Assembly (NCBI RefSeq): GCF_944390845.1
Contig: NZ_CALXRM010000001.1
Coordinates: 62,001-126,000 of the forward strand
Origin: an uncultured Brachyspira sp.
Lineage (GTDB): Bacteria > Spirochaetota > Brachyspiria > Brachyspirales > Brachyspiraceae
DNA length: 64,000 nt
Reading direction: 5' to 3'
Part shown: positions 50,016 through 58,782 of the stretch, piece after piece
Position numbering within the stretch: the stretch's first letter is position 1
Layout of the letters: the number at the start of each line of letters is the position of its first letter
Notes under the pieces: model-generated
Database searches by the model: none
Told to the model about the DNA's origin: nothing
The model's input: the letters and a program-made list of their open reading frames with translations, nothing else
Program-made: the position numbers and the translations under genes

Positions 50016-50645
50016 TTATTCCAAAACAGTTTCTACAACAACATTATATTCATTTGAACTATAACTTTCTTCTAATATATAAGCTTCATTAGTTAAACGA
50101 ACAGCTTCATTAACTTCTATATTATTGTTTCTTAATACTCTAAATAATGATTCATAAGCTCTTTTTAATGCATTTCTTGTAAGCATCTGTCTTGTATAGG
50201 CATTTAATTTGGCATTTTCTGATATTTCTATTGAGGCATTAGCTCTAAAAAATTTCTCCCCTACACTACCCTCTTTCTTTATTGTATTTAACACCTCTAT
50301 TGTTCTATCATATATTGTATCATCTTTAACTTTTATTTCTGTATAAAAATTATCATCTTTTTTATATTCTTTTAATGTTACTATATCTTTATTATCAAAA
50401 TCTATTAAGTTATTATCTTTTAAGGAAACAGCAACTATATTAAAATCATTTCTATTAATTAATCCGGCAGTTTCTTTTGCTATATTATAGTAAATATCAT
50501 CTATTGCCTTCATTTTACTTGCTTCAAAGCTAACATCAGTGTATACTTTAGAATACAATTTACCTTTTTGTATGTTATTATTTGAACATGAAATAATAAC
50601 TAATAATAAAAAAATAATAAAAATATATAGCTTGTTTTTTTCCAT
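50016..50645 (-). CDS. Lipoprotein of unknown function
   Basis: 209 residues. The signal peptide ends VIISC. The mature protein begins SNNNIQKGKLYSKVYTDVSFEASKMKAIDDIYYNIAKETAG, then alternates strands and helices. A segment ISENAKLNAYTRQMLTRNALKRAYESLFRVL near 150-180 recalls the helix-plus-strand repeats of LPP20- or FlgT-like lipoproteins, but that is only a resemblance. It diverges from the next gene with an 88-base spacer that must hold both promoters. Confidence 0.65.
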   Translation of the reverse strand: MEKNKLYIFIIFLLLVIISCSNNNIQKGKLYSKVYTDVSFEASKMKAIDDIYYNIAKETAGLINRNDFNIVAVSLKDNNLIDFDNKDIVTLKEYKKDDNFYTEIKVKDDTIYDRTIEVLNTIKKEGSVGEKFFRANASIEISENAKLNAYTRQMLTRNALKRAYESLFRVLRNNNIEVNEAVRLTNEAYILEESYSSNEYNVVVETVLE

Positions 50646-50733
50646 AATTTATAATAAATTATCCCCTAATAATATTAACTATTTTAACTTTATTATACAT
50701 ATAATTGTAAAATAATGATTTGGAGATTTTACA

Positions 50734-51477
50734 TTGAATATTAAAATATTTACTTTGTTTATAACATTAATTATATTAGCATCATGTCAGAAAAAACCTG
50801 ATAATTTTCTGGAAGATATGGCTTCATTAGATAAATCATATATGGATACCCTATTAATAATAAGAGATAATAATAATCCAAACAGAAAAGAAGCCATAGA
50901 AAAATTTATTGTTGTATGGAATGATTTTAAGAAAAAATATTATAGTATTAACACAGAAGACCCTCAATGGAAAACTGATTTTGACAGTTTGCAGGATATA
51001 TTAATACGTTCACATTATTACATATCAAGCGGAGAAGATGAAAGTGCAGGATATTCAATACTGCATGATATAAAATATGTATTATCCGATTTAAGAAAAA
51101 GAAATAATGTCAATTGGTTTTTTGATAATTTAAACTCAATATACAAAATAGCGTACAGAGTTGGAGAACTTTCAAAAATATATGCAGGTGCTAATACAGC
51201 TCTTACACCTGAAGAAGAAGAAAAATTGGTAGCAGTTTATTATTTATTAGATGAAGCTACAAAAACAACAATAGCAGAGTTTGATAAAAGTAATATACAT
51301 CTACTCCATCTTTCTCAACAGCAATTAGGAACTTTGAAGCATAATATAGAAACAATAGATGATTTAGTAAAATCTATAGGAAATGATTTATTTTCAAAGA
51401 AATATAATAATCTTTCAAATATATCAGAAAACATATTAAATATATATTTTAACTCTTTACAAATAATAAGGGGATAA
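50734..51477 (+). CDS. Helical lipoprotein, upstream of truB
   Basis: 247 residues starting with TTG at 50734; TGGAG lies 8 bases upstream. The signal peptide ends ILASC. The mature protein is nearly all helical, with many Asp/Lys and an LLHLSQQQLGTLKHNIETIDDLVKSIG segment near 190-215, and may be a four-helix bundle. I recognise no family. It ends 2 bases before the truB ATG, with AAGGGG inside its last codons serving truB, so the genes are transcriptionally and probably translationally coupled. Confidence 0.7.
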   Translation: MNIKIFTLFITLIILASCQKKPDNFLEDMASLDKSYMDTLLIIRDNNNPNRKEAIEKFIVVWNDFKKKYYSINTEDPQWKTDFDSLQDILIRSHYYISSGEDESAGYSILHDIKYVLSDLRKRNNVNWFFDNLNSIYKIAYRVGELSKIYAGANTALTPEEEEKLVAVYYLLDEATKTTIAEFDKSNIHLLHLSQQQLGTLKHNIETIDDLVKSIGNDLFSKKYNNLSNISENILNIYFNSLQIIRG

Positions 51478-51479
51478 AA

Positions 51480-52349
51480 ATGAAAGGTTTTTGTATTTTA
51501 AATAAACCTATAGGAATAACTTCTTTTGATGCTATAAAAAAAACAAAACAAGTATTAAGAGAAAAAGAAAATATTATAGAAAAAAGAATAGGACATGTTG
51601 GAACATTGGATCCATTTGCCAATGGAGTTTTAATACTTGCTTTTGGAAGATATACAAAATTATTCTTTCTATTTGATGATTTACCAAAAGAATATATTGC
51701 TGTTGGTGTTTTTGGAGAGAGCAGAGATACCGACGATATAGAAGGAAATGTGATAAAAAAGTCAGATAAAACTAATAAATTAACATTTGATGAATTAAAA
51801 AATATAATAGAAACAAATTTTAAGGGAAATATAGTACAAAAACCTCCTATATATAGTGCTAAAAAAATTAACGGCAAAAGAGCTTATGATTTAGCCAGAG
51901 AAAATAAAAGTTTTGAATTAAAAAGTGTAAATGTATGCATAAACAATATAGAATTATTAGAATATAATTACCCATATTTCAAAATAAAAACTTCTGTAAG
52001 CAAAGGCACTTATATAAGATCTATAATTAGAGATATTGGAGAAATTACAGAGAATCTAGCATATACTAAAGAATTAAGCAGAATATCCATTGGAAATTAT
52101 AATATAAATATGGCTTCTAATATAGAAGATTTAAACTCAAATAGCATATTATCATTCTTTGATATGTTTAAAAATTTTGATAAGAAAGTCATAGAAGACA
52201 AAGAAATGATAAAACAAATACTATGCGGTAATACAAAAATGATAGATAATATAGAAATAAAAAATAAATATTTAGCATTAATTGATAATGATGAAAATTT
52301 ACTTGCTATTATTGAAAAAGGCAACAGTTATTCTTTTATAGATGTATAA
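51480..52349 (+). CDS. truB: tRNA pseudouridine(55) synthase TruB
   Basis: Converts U55 of the tRNA T-loop to pseudouridine. 289 residues, normal for bacterial TruB. The N-terminus GFCILNKPIGITSFDAI and the motif GHVGTLDPFANGVL are diagnostic; Asp44 in GTLD is the catalytic residue. KPPIYSAKKINGKRAYDLAR (the second family motif) and the later SKGTYIRSIIRDIG match. The C-terminal part is a short PUA-like segment. It sits directly after a lipoprotein gene rather than in the common rbfA/rpsO neighbourhood. Confidence 0.95.
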   Translation: MKGFCILNKPIGITSFDAIKKTKQVLREKENIIEKRIGHVGTLDPFANGVLILAFGRYTKLFFLFDDLPKEYIAVGVFGESRDTDDIEGNVIKKSDKTNKLTFDELKNIIETNFKGNIVQKPPIYSAKKINGKRAYDLARENKSFELKSVNVCINNIELLEYNYPYFKIKTSVSKGTYIRSIIRDIGEITENLAYTKELSRISIGNYNINMASNIEDLNSNSILSFFDMFKNFDKKVIEDKEMIKQILCGNTKMIDNIEIKNKYLALIDNDENLLAIIEKGNSYSFIDV

Positions 52350-52371
52350 TAAAAATATATACATCTATAAA
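52335..52371. terminator. Shared hairpin between convergent truB and csaA
   Basis: TTTATAGATGTATA (52335-52348) pairs with TATACATCTATAAA (52358-52371). The left arm overlaps the end of truB. It can form on both strands, with T-rich flanks on each side. Confidence 0.6.
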
Positions 52372-52399
52372 TTTAACTATTTAAAAAAATTTATACACA

Positions 52400-52750
52400 C
52401 TACCCTATTGCAACACCATTTTCGCATTCTTCATTTGTTGTTAATAAAACCACCTCTCCATTATCCTTAACAGCACCCAATACAAGGCATTCTGAAAAGA
52501 AATTAGCTATTTGTTTTTTAGGAAAATTTACCACAGCAATAATACGTTTTCCTATTAAATCTTCTTTTTTATATAATTTTGTTATCTGTGCTGATGAAAC
52601 TTTTGTTCCTAAAGGCCCAAAATCTATTTTTAATTTGTATGCTGGTCTTTTAGCTTTAGGAAAATCTTCAGCTTCTATTATAGTACCTGTTCTAATATCC
52701 AATGCTAAAAAATCATCAAAACTAGCTTCTGTTTTTATATTAGTATCCAT
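52400..52750 (-). CDS. csaA: CsaA-type tRNA-binding domain protein
   Basis: 116 residues, the length of CsaA, an OB-fold homodimer related to the C-terminal domain of methionyl-tRNA synthetase and reported to bind tRNA and to show chaperone activity in export. Diagnostic stretches are FLALDIRTGTIIEAEDFPKA, AYKLKIDFGPLGTKVSSAQIT, GKRIIAVVNFPKKQIANFFSE and LVLGA. GGAG precedes the ATG by about 9 bases. It is convergent with truB and alone on its strand. Confidence 0.88.
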   Translation of the reverse strand: MDTNIKTEASFDDFLALDIRTGTIIEAEDFPKAKRPAYKLKIDFGPLGTKVSSAQITKLYKKEDLIGKRIIAVVNFPKKQIANFFSECLVLGAVKDNGEVVLLTTNEECENGVAIG

Positions 52751-52940
52751 TATTACAAATCTCCGTATTTTTTTATTATATTCTATTTATAATGTGATAA
52801 TTGTCAATTAAATTTTTATATGCATAACTATAAATAGTTTTATAATAATTACATATATAAATAAAATTCTTTAGTTTAGTATTAAAATTTCGATATTAAC
52901 AACACTATAAGGGAATATTTTAAAAAAAGGCAATATTAAT

Positions 52941-55088
52941 ATGAAAGGTAAACGCATAATAATAATAGGTGCTGGTCTATTACAGGTACCTGCTATACAA
53001 ATAGCTAAAGAAATGGGACTTTATACAATAGTTTTTGATTATAACAAAGATGCTCCAGGTATGCAGATAGCAGATTATCCTATGATAGTGTCCACTAGAG
53101 ACGTTGATGGAAGTGTAAGGGCTGCTAGAGATTTAAGCCAAAAAATGGAAATACATGGAGTTATTACTGTAGGTACTGATGCTTCTACAACGGTTGCAGC
53201 AGTAGCAAATGCTTTAGGATTACCAGGTAATAGATTTGAAGATGCTTATGCTGCTTCTAACAAAATAAGAATGCGTGAAAGATTCAAAAAAAACAATGTT
53301 CCTCAGCCAAATTTTTTCCCTGTATGGAATTACGAAGAAGCAATGGAGGCATTTAAGAATTTAAATAAGCCTGTTGTAGTGAAACCAGCAGATAATATGG
53401 GTGCTAGGGGTGTAATGAAGGTATCAAAAGAAAATGATATCTTAGCAGCATTTAATAGAGCAAAAAGTGCATCTCCTTCCGGTGAAGTTATAGTAGAAGA
53501 ATTTATGGATGGTCCGGAACTTTCTATTGATATGCTTATATATAATAATGAAATTTATGTAACTGGAGTTGCTGACAGAATAATAGAATCTCCTCCATTT
53601 TTTATAGAAACAGGTCATATTATGCCGTCTGCTTTAGAGAAAGAAAAACTAGATGATGCTATTAATGTAATGAAAGCAGGCATAAAAGCATTAAATTTGA
53701 AAATTGGTGCTGCTAAAGGCGATATAAAAGTAACAAAAAATGGTGCTATGGTTGGGGAAATTGCTGCTAGACTTTCAGGCGGATTCATGAGTGCTTATAC
53801 CTACCCTCTTGCTACAGGCGTAAATTTAATAAAAAATGCAATAGAAATAGCTTTGGGAAATCCTCCTAGTGATTTACAGCCGAAATGGGATAAAGTATCA
53901 GTTGAAAAAGCATTTATTCCTGGTACAGGTATAATAGAATCTATTGATGGTGTTGAAAATGCAAAAAAAGTAGAAGGTGTTAAAGAAATATTTATCAAAA
54001 CCAAACCTGGAGATATATTAGTTACACCTACAAACAACTTGGAAAAAGCTGGTAATATAATAGCTGTAGGAGATACAAGAGATGAAGCTATAGCTATAGC
54101 AAATAAAGCTATGAGCTATGTACATTTCAAATTAACAGATGAAAAAAGTATAACCATAGATGAAATAAAAAAAATCGCGAAAGAAAAATTATCATCTAAT
54201 TCAAATACTTCATATTTGTTTATTGAAGATAATGAAGATAAAACAGGACTTTCTGAATATAATTTCAGCCCTAGTATAATTCACAAAGAACCAGAAGCAA
54301 ATATAGGAACTAATCTATTTAATATGCATCTATCTCAGCCTACTATAATAGATACAATTCATAATTTAAGAGAAGCAATAGACGGAATTATGGATATAAA
54401 AGAATATTATGAAACAATCATAGATGTAGCTTCTAATTGTGAAGTTCTTGCAATATTTAATGATTTTAATGATGAGGAAATATTTGAATTATCATTAAAA
54501 ACTATAAAAGGAAGAAAAAGAGGTATTATTATGATAGATGGTAATAATACCCAAGAAATAGTAACACAAAAATTACAAACAGCAGAAAAAAATGGTGCCT
54601 GTGCTGTTGGTATAGATTTTTCTTACTGCTATAATATAAATGAATTAAATAAAATACATTTCAAATCTGAAAAGGATTTAGCTAAAATAGCCAAACAATT
54701 AGATATACCTTTAATTATAAAAGGCATATCAAGTAATAAAGATTTAGACAATATAAAATTATCTCATATAAATAATGTTTATTTTTCAAATAATAATAAG
54801 TATGCATTAAAAGGTATGGAAAAAGTTGCCGATACTGTAAATAAAGTAGATTTTAATTCAAATCACTACTTTAATATACTTGCAGAATCTCCTAAATATG
54901 GAGTTGATGTATTTAAATATTTAGTATTGGGAGCAAATGCTGTTTGTGTTACAGAAGAAAGTTTTATCTCTATTATAGGAAAAGGCAGAAAGGGTCTTGA
55001 ATATTTATTATATTCAAACAAAGATAAACTAGAAAAGATGATAAAGCTATTTGGACAAACAGGTGACGTTAATTATATTAAATATTAA
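52941..55088 (+). CDS. ATP-grasp ligase fused to a degenerate FMN-hydroxyacid-dehydrogenase-like barrel
   Basis: 715 residues. Residues 1-105 form a Rossmann-like pre-ATP-grasp domain (GKRIIIIGAGLLQVPAI). About 106-300 is an ATP-grasp fold like PurT, CarB or L-amino-acid ligases, with KPADNMGARGV as the glycine-rich loop, VEEFMDGPELSID, and GEIAARLSGGFMS at the metal/phosphate site. About 310-395 resembles the C-terminal subdomain of L-amino-acid ligases. From about 440 the chain follows FMN-dependent alpha-hydroxyacid dehydrogenases: LDIPLIIKGISS, YFSNNNKYAL, then GVDVFKYLVLGANAV and a final EKMIKLFGQTGD. The catalytic SNHGGRQ is replaced by SNNNKYA, so the barrel is probably not an oxidase. 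It heads a three-gene operon (gaps 23 and 20 bases). Confidence 0.8.
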   Translation: MKGKRIIIIGAGLLQVPAIQIAKEMGLYTIVFDYNKDAPGMQIADYPMIVSTRDVDGSVRAARDLSQKMEIHGVITVGTDASTTVAAVANALGLPGNRFEDAYAASNKIRMRERFKKNNVPQPNFFPVWNYEEAMEAFKNLNKPVVVKPADNMGARGVMKVSKENDILAAFNRAKSASPSGEVIVEEFMDGPELSIDMLIYNNEIYVTGVADRIIESPPFFIETGHIMPSALEKEKLDDAINVMKAGIKALNLKIGAAKGDIKVTKNGAMVGEIAARLSGGFMSAYTYPLATGVNLIKNAIEIALGNPPSDLQPKWDKVSVEKAFIPGTGIIESIDGVENAKKVEGVKEIFIKTKPGDILVTPTNNLEKAGNIIAVGDTRDEAIAIANKAMSYVHFKLTDEKSITIDEIKKIAKEKLSSNSNTSYLFIEDNEDKTGLSEYNFSPSIIHKEPEANIGTNLFNMHLSQPTIIDTIHNLREAIDGIMDIKEYYETIIDVASNCEVLAIFNDFNDEEIFELSLKTIKGRKRGIIMIDGNNTQEIVTQKLQTAEKNGACAVGIDFSYCYNINELNKIHFKSEKDLAKIAKQLDIPLIIKGISSNKDLDNIKLSHINNVYFSNNNKYALKGMEKVADTVNKVDFNSNHYFNILAESPKYGVDVFKYLVLGANAVCVTEESFISIIGKGRKGLEYLLYSNKDKLEKMIKLFGQTGDVNYIKY

Positions 55089-55111
55089 TTAGTACAAATT
55101 AGGTAACTATT

Positions 55112-56161
55112 ATGGAAGATAAACAAATAAACTTATCTAAATCATATATATACGGATTTTTTGCCGCTATGATATGCACTTTAATATACAGTGCAGTTAT
55201 CATTCCTATTTATATACTATTAATATCATCAAATCCGCAGAATTTCTTTGTTTATTTATTATATACTCTTGATGTTTGGGTATGGATATGGATTGGTATA
55301 TCTATATTGTATGCTTTCATTATAGTAATAATGCAGCCTACTAGGAACTATACTCCCCTATCTAAAACTATAGAAAATTTACTTTTCTTTGTAGTTACTT
55401 CTGTGATCATAATATTATCTCTTAGTTATGTTCCAGAAATACAAAAATTATTATACAGAAAAGATTATAATACATTTTATAGCACAATATTAGCTGTTGG
55501 ATTATTTTTAATATCAATACAATTATCATACAATGTAAAAAAGCTTACAATTTTTATGTACAAAACTATATTATTCAATTTAGGTTATAACGTAGAAGCT
55601 GAAGTAATAGACGAATATGATGATAATGAGGAAGCAAATAAAACAGATGATTATGAAGTTATAAGAATAGATAAATCAGAGTATGAAATATTTTCAAGCA
55701 CTATAAAAAATATAATAGCATTCTCACAAAGATATAAACATGCTATAGGTATAATAGCTTTTAAAATATCTAATAAAGAATCTATTATAAATGAATATGG
55801 TAATAATGCTTACAAAAAATTACAAGAAGAACTTATAAAAGCAATAAAGAAAAATGCTAGAATAGGAGAAAATCAATGTTTACTTTATGAAAACATTATA
55901 TATTCTGTGATTTTTGCAAATGAAGAAGAGGCTTGGAAAGCTACTAAGAGATATTTTAAAGCATTAAAAAACTATAATTTTGAATATAACAATGAAAGCG
56001 TAGATATTAATGTATCTATGGCAATAAGCGGCTTTGATTTTTCTAATAATAGATCAAATAAAATGTCTGTCTTTGCTGTAAAAGACAGCATGATGAGAAA
56101 AATAAAAGATGCTTTAGTTGAATCAGAAGAAACTGGAAGTCCAGTTATATATTATGAATAA
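55112..56161 (+). CDS. Four-helix membrane protein with a degenerate GGDEF-like domain
   Basis: 349 residues. Four membrane segments lie at about 11-38, 45-75, 87-110 and 121-143. After an acidic linker (DEYDDNEEANKTDDYE) the C-terminal part follows the secondary structure of a GGDEF/adenylyl-cyclase fold: AIGIIAFKISNKESIINEYGNNAYKKLQEELIKAI, then NQCLLYENIIYSVIFANEEEAWKATKRYF and INVSMAISGFD. The GG(D/E)EF loop itself is missing (YENIIYSVI stands in its place), so diguanylate cyclase activity is unlikely and a regulatory or dimerising role is more plausible. Second gene of the ATP-grasp operon. Confidence 0.65.
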   Translation: MEDKQINLSKSYIYGFFAAMICTLIYSAVIIPIYILLISSNPQNFFVYLLYTLDVWVWIWIGISILYAFIIVIMQPTRNYTPLSKTIENLLFFVVTSVIIILSLSYVPEIQKLLYRKDYNTFYSTILAVGLFLISIQLSYNVKKLTIFMYKTILFNLGYNVEAEVIDEYDDNEEANKTDDYEVIRIDKSEYEIFSSTIKNIIAFSQRYKHAIGIIAFKISNKESIINEYGNNAYKKLQEELIKAIKKNARIGENQCLLYENIIYSVIFANEEEAWKATKRYFKALKNYNFEYNNESVDINVSMAISGFDFSNNRSNKMSVFAVKDSMMRKIKDALVESEETGSPVIYYE

Positions 56162-56181
56162 TAATAAAAGGGATAAGAACT

Positions 56182-57543
56182 GTGGAAGCTTCATTAATTG
56201 TAATACTAGTTTTAATTGTTTTATTAGGTTTTGCCACTCAGTATGTTATAAAGAGCGGATCATACCCTATTAAACTAAAAAAAATCGTTCAGGCCTACAA
56301 TGAACAAAATTATGATGTAGCTATGAGAGAGATTAATACCTTAGACCCTAAATATAAAAAAGATGCTAATATATTGTGGATGTGTGCAAATATGTACTAT
56401 AAACAACAGCAGTATATACTTGCTATGGCTTCACTTCAAAATATGATAGACGGTGCATATTTTACTAAAGAATTAACAGAATTAAATGTTAGAGAATTTT
56501 TAGCTAAAATATACGAACAAACAGGAAACACTAAAAAAGCTATAGACGAATATGATATGATAACAAAAATAAGGGATCAAGATTATGATTCTTTATATAA
56601 AGCAGGTTCAATTTGTTATAAATATGGTGAATGGGTATTAGCACAAAAATATCTTTCATCAGCAGCTGCACAAAATGATAGCAATCCTGAATTATTATAT
56701 ATGTTAGCTTACTGTTTTTATAAGATTCGTTCTTATCATGCAGCTCAGCAGCAAATAGAAAAAGCTCTTGCATTAGATAGTACAAATGCTGAATATCACT
56801 TATTACTTGGTGAAATATTATCTTCAAGCAGAGACTTCCAAAATGCTATTAAAGAATTAGAAATAGCTTATGAAAGTAATGAAGTATCAGATAAAGATGC
56901 TATTTCATTGAATCTTGCTAATTCATATTATGAACTTGGAAATTATTCTAAAGCAAAAGAATATTACGGACAGGTATTAACTAAAGAAAATATACCAAAT
57001 GAAAAAGTTGTTGATGAGCGATACAGATATGCTGAAACTTTAGTTAAAAACAAACAGTTTGAGGCAGCAGTTAAACAATGGGAAATAATAAAATCTATAA
57101 GAAATATATACTTAGATGTTGACCAAAAATTGAAAACTTATAGTTCTATTATTGCCAATAATGCATTTAGAACTGCATTAGAAATGGATATTATAGAATA
57201 TTTGGAAAAGTATTTCTACAGAATATTAACTTTGAATGGATATGTAGTTACTGAACATACTAAAAAATCTGATACATTAGTATTCTTTGTAACTATTAAG
57301 AAATTTGGTTCTGAAGGTCAGTCATATAAGAGTACATTTGCTTTAGATACTTCTGGATATCCTATGAGACAGGATACTGTTGATCAGTTTATGGAATATG
57401 CAAGACAGTACAAGAGTGCCCACTCTTTCTTAATAAGTATAGGTGATTTCGCTCCTAACTTGAAAGTAGATGATACAGTAATGATCATTGAACCTGAAAG
57501 ATTTGAGGCTATTATTGAAGGTGTTATATCATTCAGCGATTAA
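56182..57543 (+). CDS. Membrane-anchored TPR protein with a possible Mrr-like C-terminal domain
   Basis: 453 residues from GTG 56182 (AAGGGAT upstream). A single N-terminal membrane segment (about 4-20) is followed by about six to seven tetratricopeptide repeats, e.g. AKIYEQTGNTKKAIDEYD, AYCFYKIRSYHAAQQQIEKALALD, ANSYYELGNYSKAKEYYGQVL. From about 340 the fold changes: MDIIEYLEKYFYRILTLNGYVVTEH, then VTIKK, YKSTFALDT, QFMEYARQYKSAHSFLISI and a final VMIIEPERFEAIIEGV. That order resembles the Mrr-type endonuclease-like fold without an obvious D-x-(E/Q)xK active site. Last gene of the operon, closed by a strong terminator. Probably a scaffold for the upstream proteins. Confidence 0.75.
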   Translation: MEASLIVILVLIVLLGFATQYVIKSGSYPIKLKKIVQAYNEQNYDVAMREINTLDPKYKKDANILWMCANMYYKQQQYILAMASLQNMIDGAYFTKELTELNVREFLAKIYEQTGNTKKAIDEYDMITKIRDQDYDSLYKAGSICYKYGEWVLAQKYLSSAAAQNDSNPELLYMLAYCFYKIRSYHAAQQQIEKALALDSTNAEYHLLLGEILSSSRDFQNAIKELEIAYESNEVSDKDAISLNLANSYYELGNYSKAKEYYGQVLTKENIPNEKVVDERYRYAETLVKNKQFEAAVKQWEIIKSIRNIYLDVDQKLKTYSSIIANNAFRTALEMDIIEYLEKYFYRILTLNGYVVTEHTKKSDTLVFFVTIKKFGSEGQSYKSTFALDTSGYPMRQDTVDQFMEYARQYKSAHSFLISIGDFAPNLKVDDTVMIIEPERFEAIIEGVISFSD

Positions 57544-57574
57544 TGAACTAATAACTCATTTATTATACTCTATT

Positions 57575-57608
57575 AAAAAAGGTTATGATTTTTGTCATAA
57601 CCTTTTTT
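57575..57608 (+). terminator. Strong intrinsic terminator of the ATP-grasp operon
   Basis: AAAAAAGGTTATGA (57575-57588) and its perfect complement (57595-57608) around a 6-base loop; the right arm ends in TTTTTT. Confidence 0.9.
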
Positions 57609-57697
57609 ATTATTAATATAAAAATATCATTTGACATAAATAATAAAAAAATATATACTATCATAATTATTAGTATTTAATGATTGGATAAAAATAT

Positions 57698-57728
57698 GCA
57701 TCAAGCATCAAGCATCAAGCATCAAGCA
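57698..57728. repeat. Heptanucleotide tandem repeat (GCATCAA)x4 plus GCA
   Basis: Four perfect copies at 57698-57725 and a partial fifth, in an otherwise A/T spacer between the operon terminator and the next lipoprotein gene, 170 bases before that gene's start. It is not in a coding frame that I can see. Apart from this, the 57609-57897 spacer shows nothing I can name. Confidence 0.9.
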
Positions 57729-57897
57729 ATAATATATTAATACTTTTCACAAATAATACATTCATAAAAAATTTATCAATAAAAAAATATTATGATAATA
57801 TAAATACATTTTCATATTGTATTCCAAAACTTTTATTTTTTAAAATGATAAGAAAGCACTCTTTGCTTTATTATAAAATATTATACGGAGTTAAGTT

Positions 57898-58773
57898 ATG
57901 AAAAGACTTTACAAACCTATTTTTTTAACGCTTTTATTGCTTATATTTGTATTTTCCTGCAATAAAAAAACAACAGACCCTACTTCAAATAACGGAGGAA
58001 ATGATAACGGTAATATAACCTCAAAATTTGATCCGTCAGAAGTAGAGATATTAATACCTGTTACATATTATTTAAATAGCAGAGTATCTGGAAATCTTAC
58101 ATCATTCAAAAGCGTACAGTCTGAAACCGGAAAAACAGTATATGAAATCCCTATAACATTCAATGATGAAAGAGTAAGAGATGAAATTGACTATATAAGG
58201 GTTTCATATAAAGGAGTTAATGTAAGAGATACTGCATTAACAGAATACAGAAAAGAAGATTTAGGCGATTATCTAAAAACTTATTTGGTATCATTAACTA
58301 ATGAAAGCAGCGGAGAAGTAAACGAATTATATTTAGGGCTATATACAGAATTACAGTTCTCAAAATATATGGTAAAAAATGCTGGAAATTATAGTACTAT
58401 GTTTAAGCTAGTTTATAATGATACATTAAATTGCTATACTAATAGTGATTATGGATATATTGGATTAAGTGAATTTGAAAATTATGATAAAGAACAGCTG
58501 AAAAAAGATACAATATCAGCTTTAAATGAATCTGTTATGAGACCTAACCTTGTTATGCCTTATTATTATCCAAGATATGATTATGAATTTATAGGAGATT
58601 TTCTTGTAGAAGATAATGTTAGCAAAGATGAAATATTAGAATGGATGAATCCAGCAGACTATAAAAGATTAACTTTCAAAGTAAAGCCTAGAGCATTTAA
58701 AGGCTACAGATTTACTGACAAAGAAAATCTTAAAGAATATTCTGTTTTAGTATATTTAAAAAAAGATGAATAG
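57898..58773 (+). CDS. Lipoprotein of unknown function, first of a pair
   Basis: 291 residues. The signal peptide ends FVFSC, followed by a Thr/Asn/Gly-rich linker typical of surface lipoproteins here. The mature part has mixed strands and helices with many Tyr, e.g. PYYYPRYDYEFIGDFLVEDN near 220-245. CGGAG precedes the ATG. The next lipoprotein gene begins 9 bases after the stop, so the two form an operon. No family recognised. Confidence 0.72.
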   Translation: MKRLYKPIFLTLLLLIFVFSCNKKTTDPTSNNGGNDNGNITSKFDPSEVEILIPVTYYLNSRVSGNLTSFKSVQSETGKTVYEIPITFNDERVRDEIDYIRVSYKGVNVRDTALTEYRKEDLGDYLKTYLVSLTNESSGEVNELYLGLYTELQFSKYMVKNAGNYSTMFKLVYNDTLNCYTNSDYGYIGLSEFENYDKEQLKKDTISALNESVMRPNLVMPYYYPRYDYEFIGDFLVEDNVSKDEILEWMNPADYKRLTFKVKPRAFKGYRFTDKENLKEYSVLVYLKKDE

Positions 58774-58782
58774 GAGTAAAGA

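Noticed and set aside
57698-57728. Heptamer array as a CRISPR
   Set aside because: Units are 7 bases with no spacers between them; it is a simple tandem repeat.
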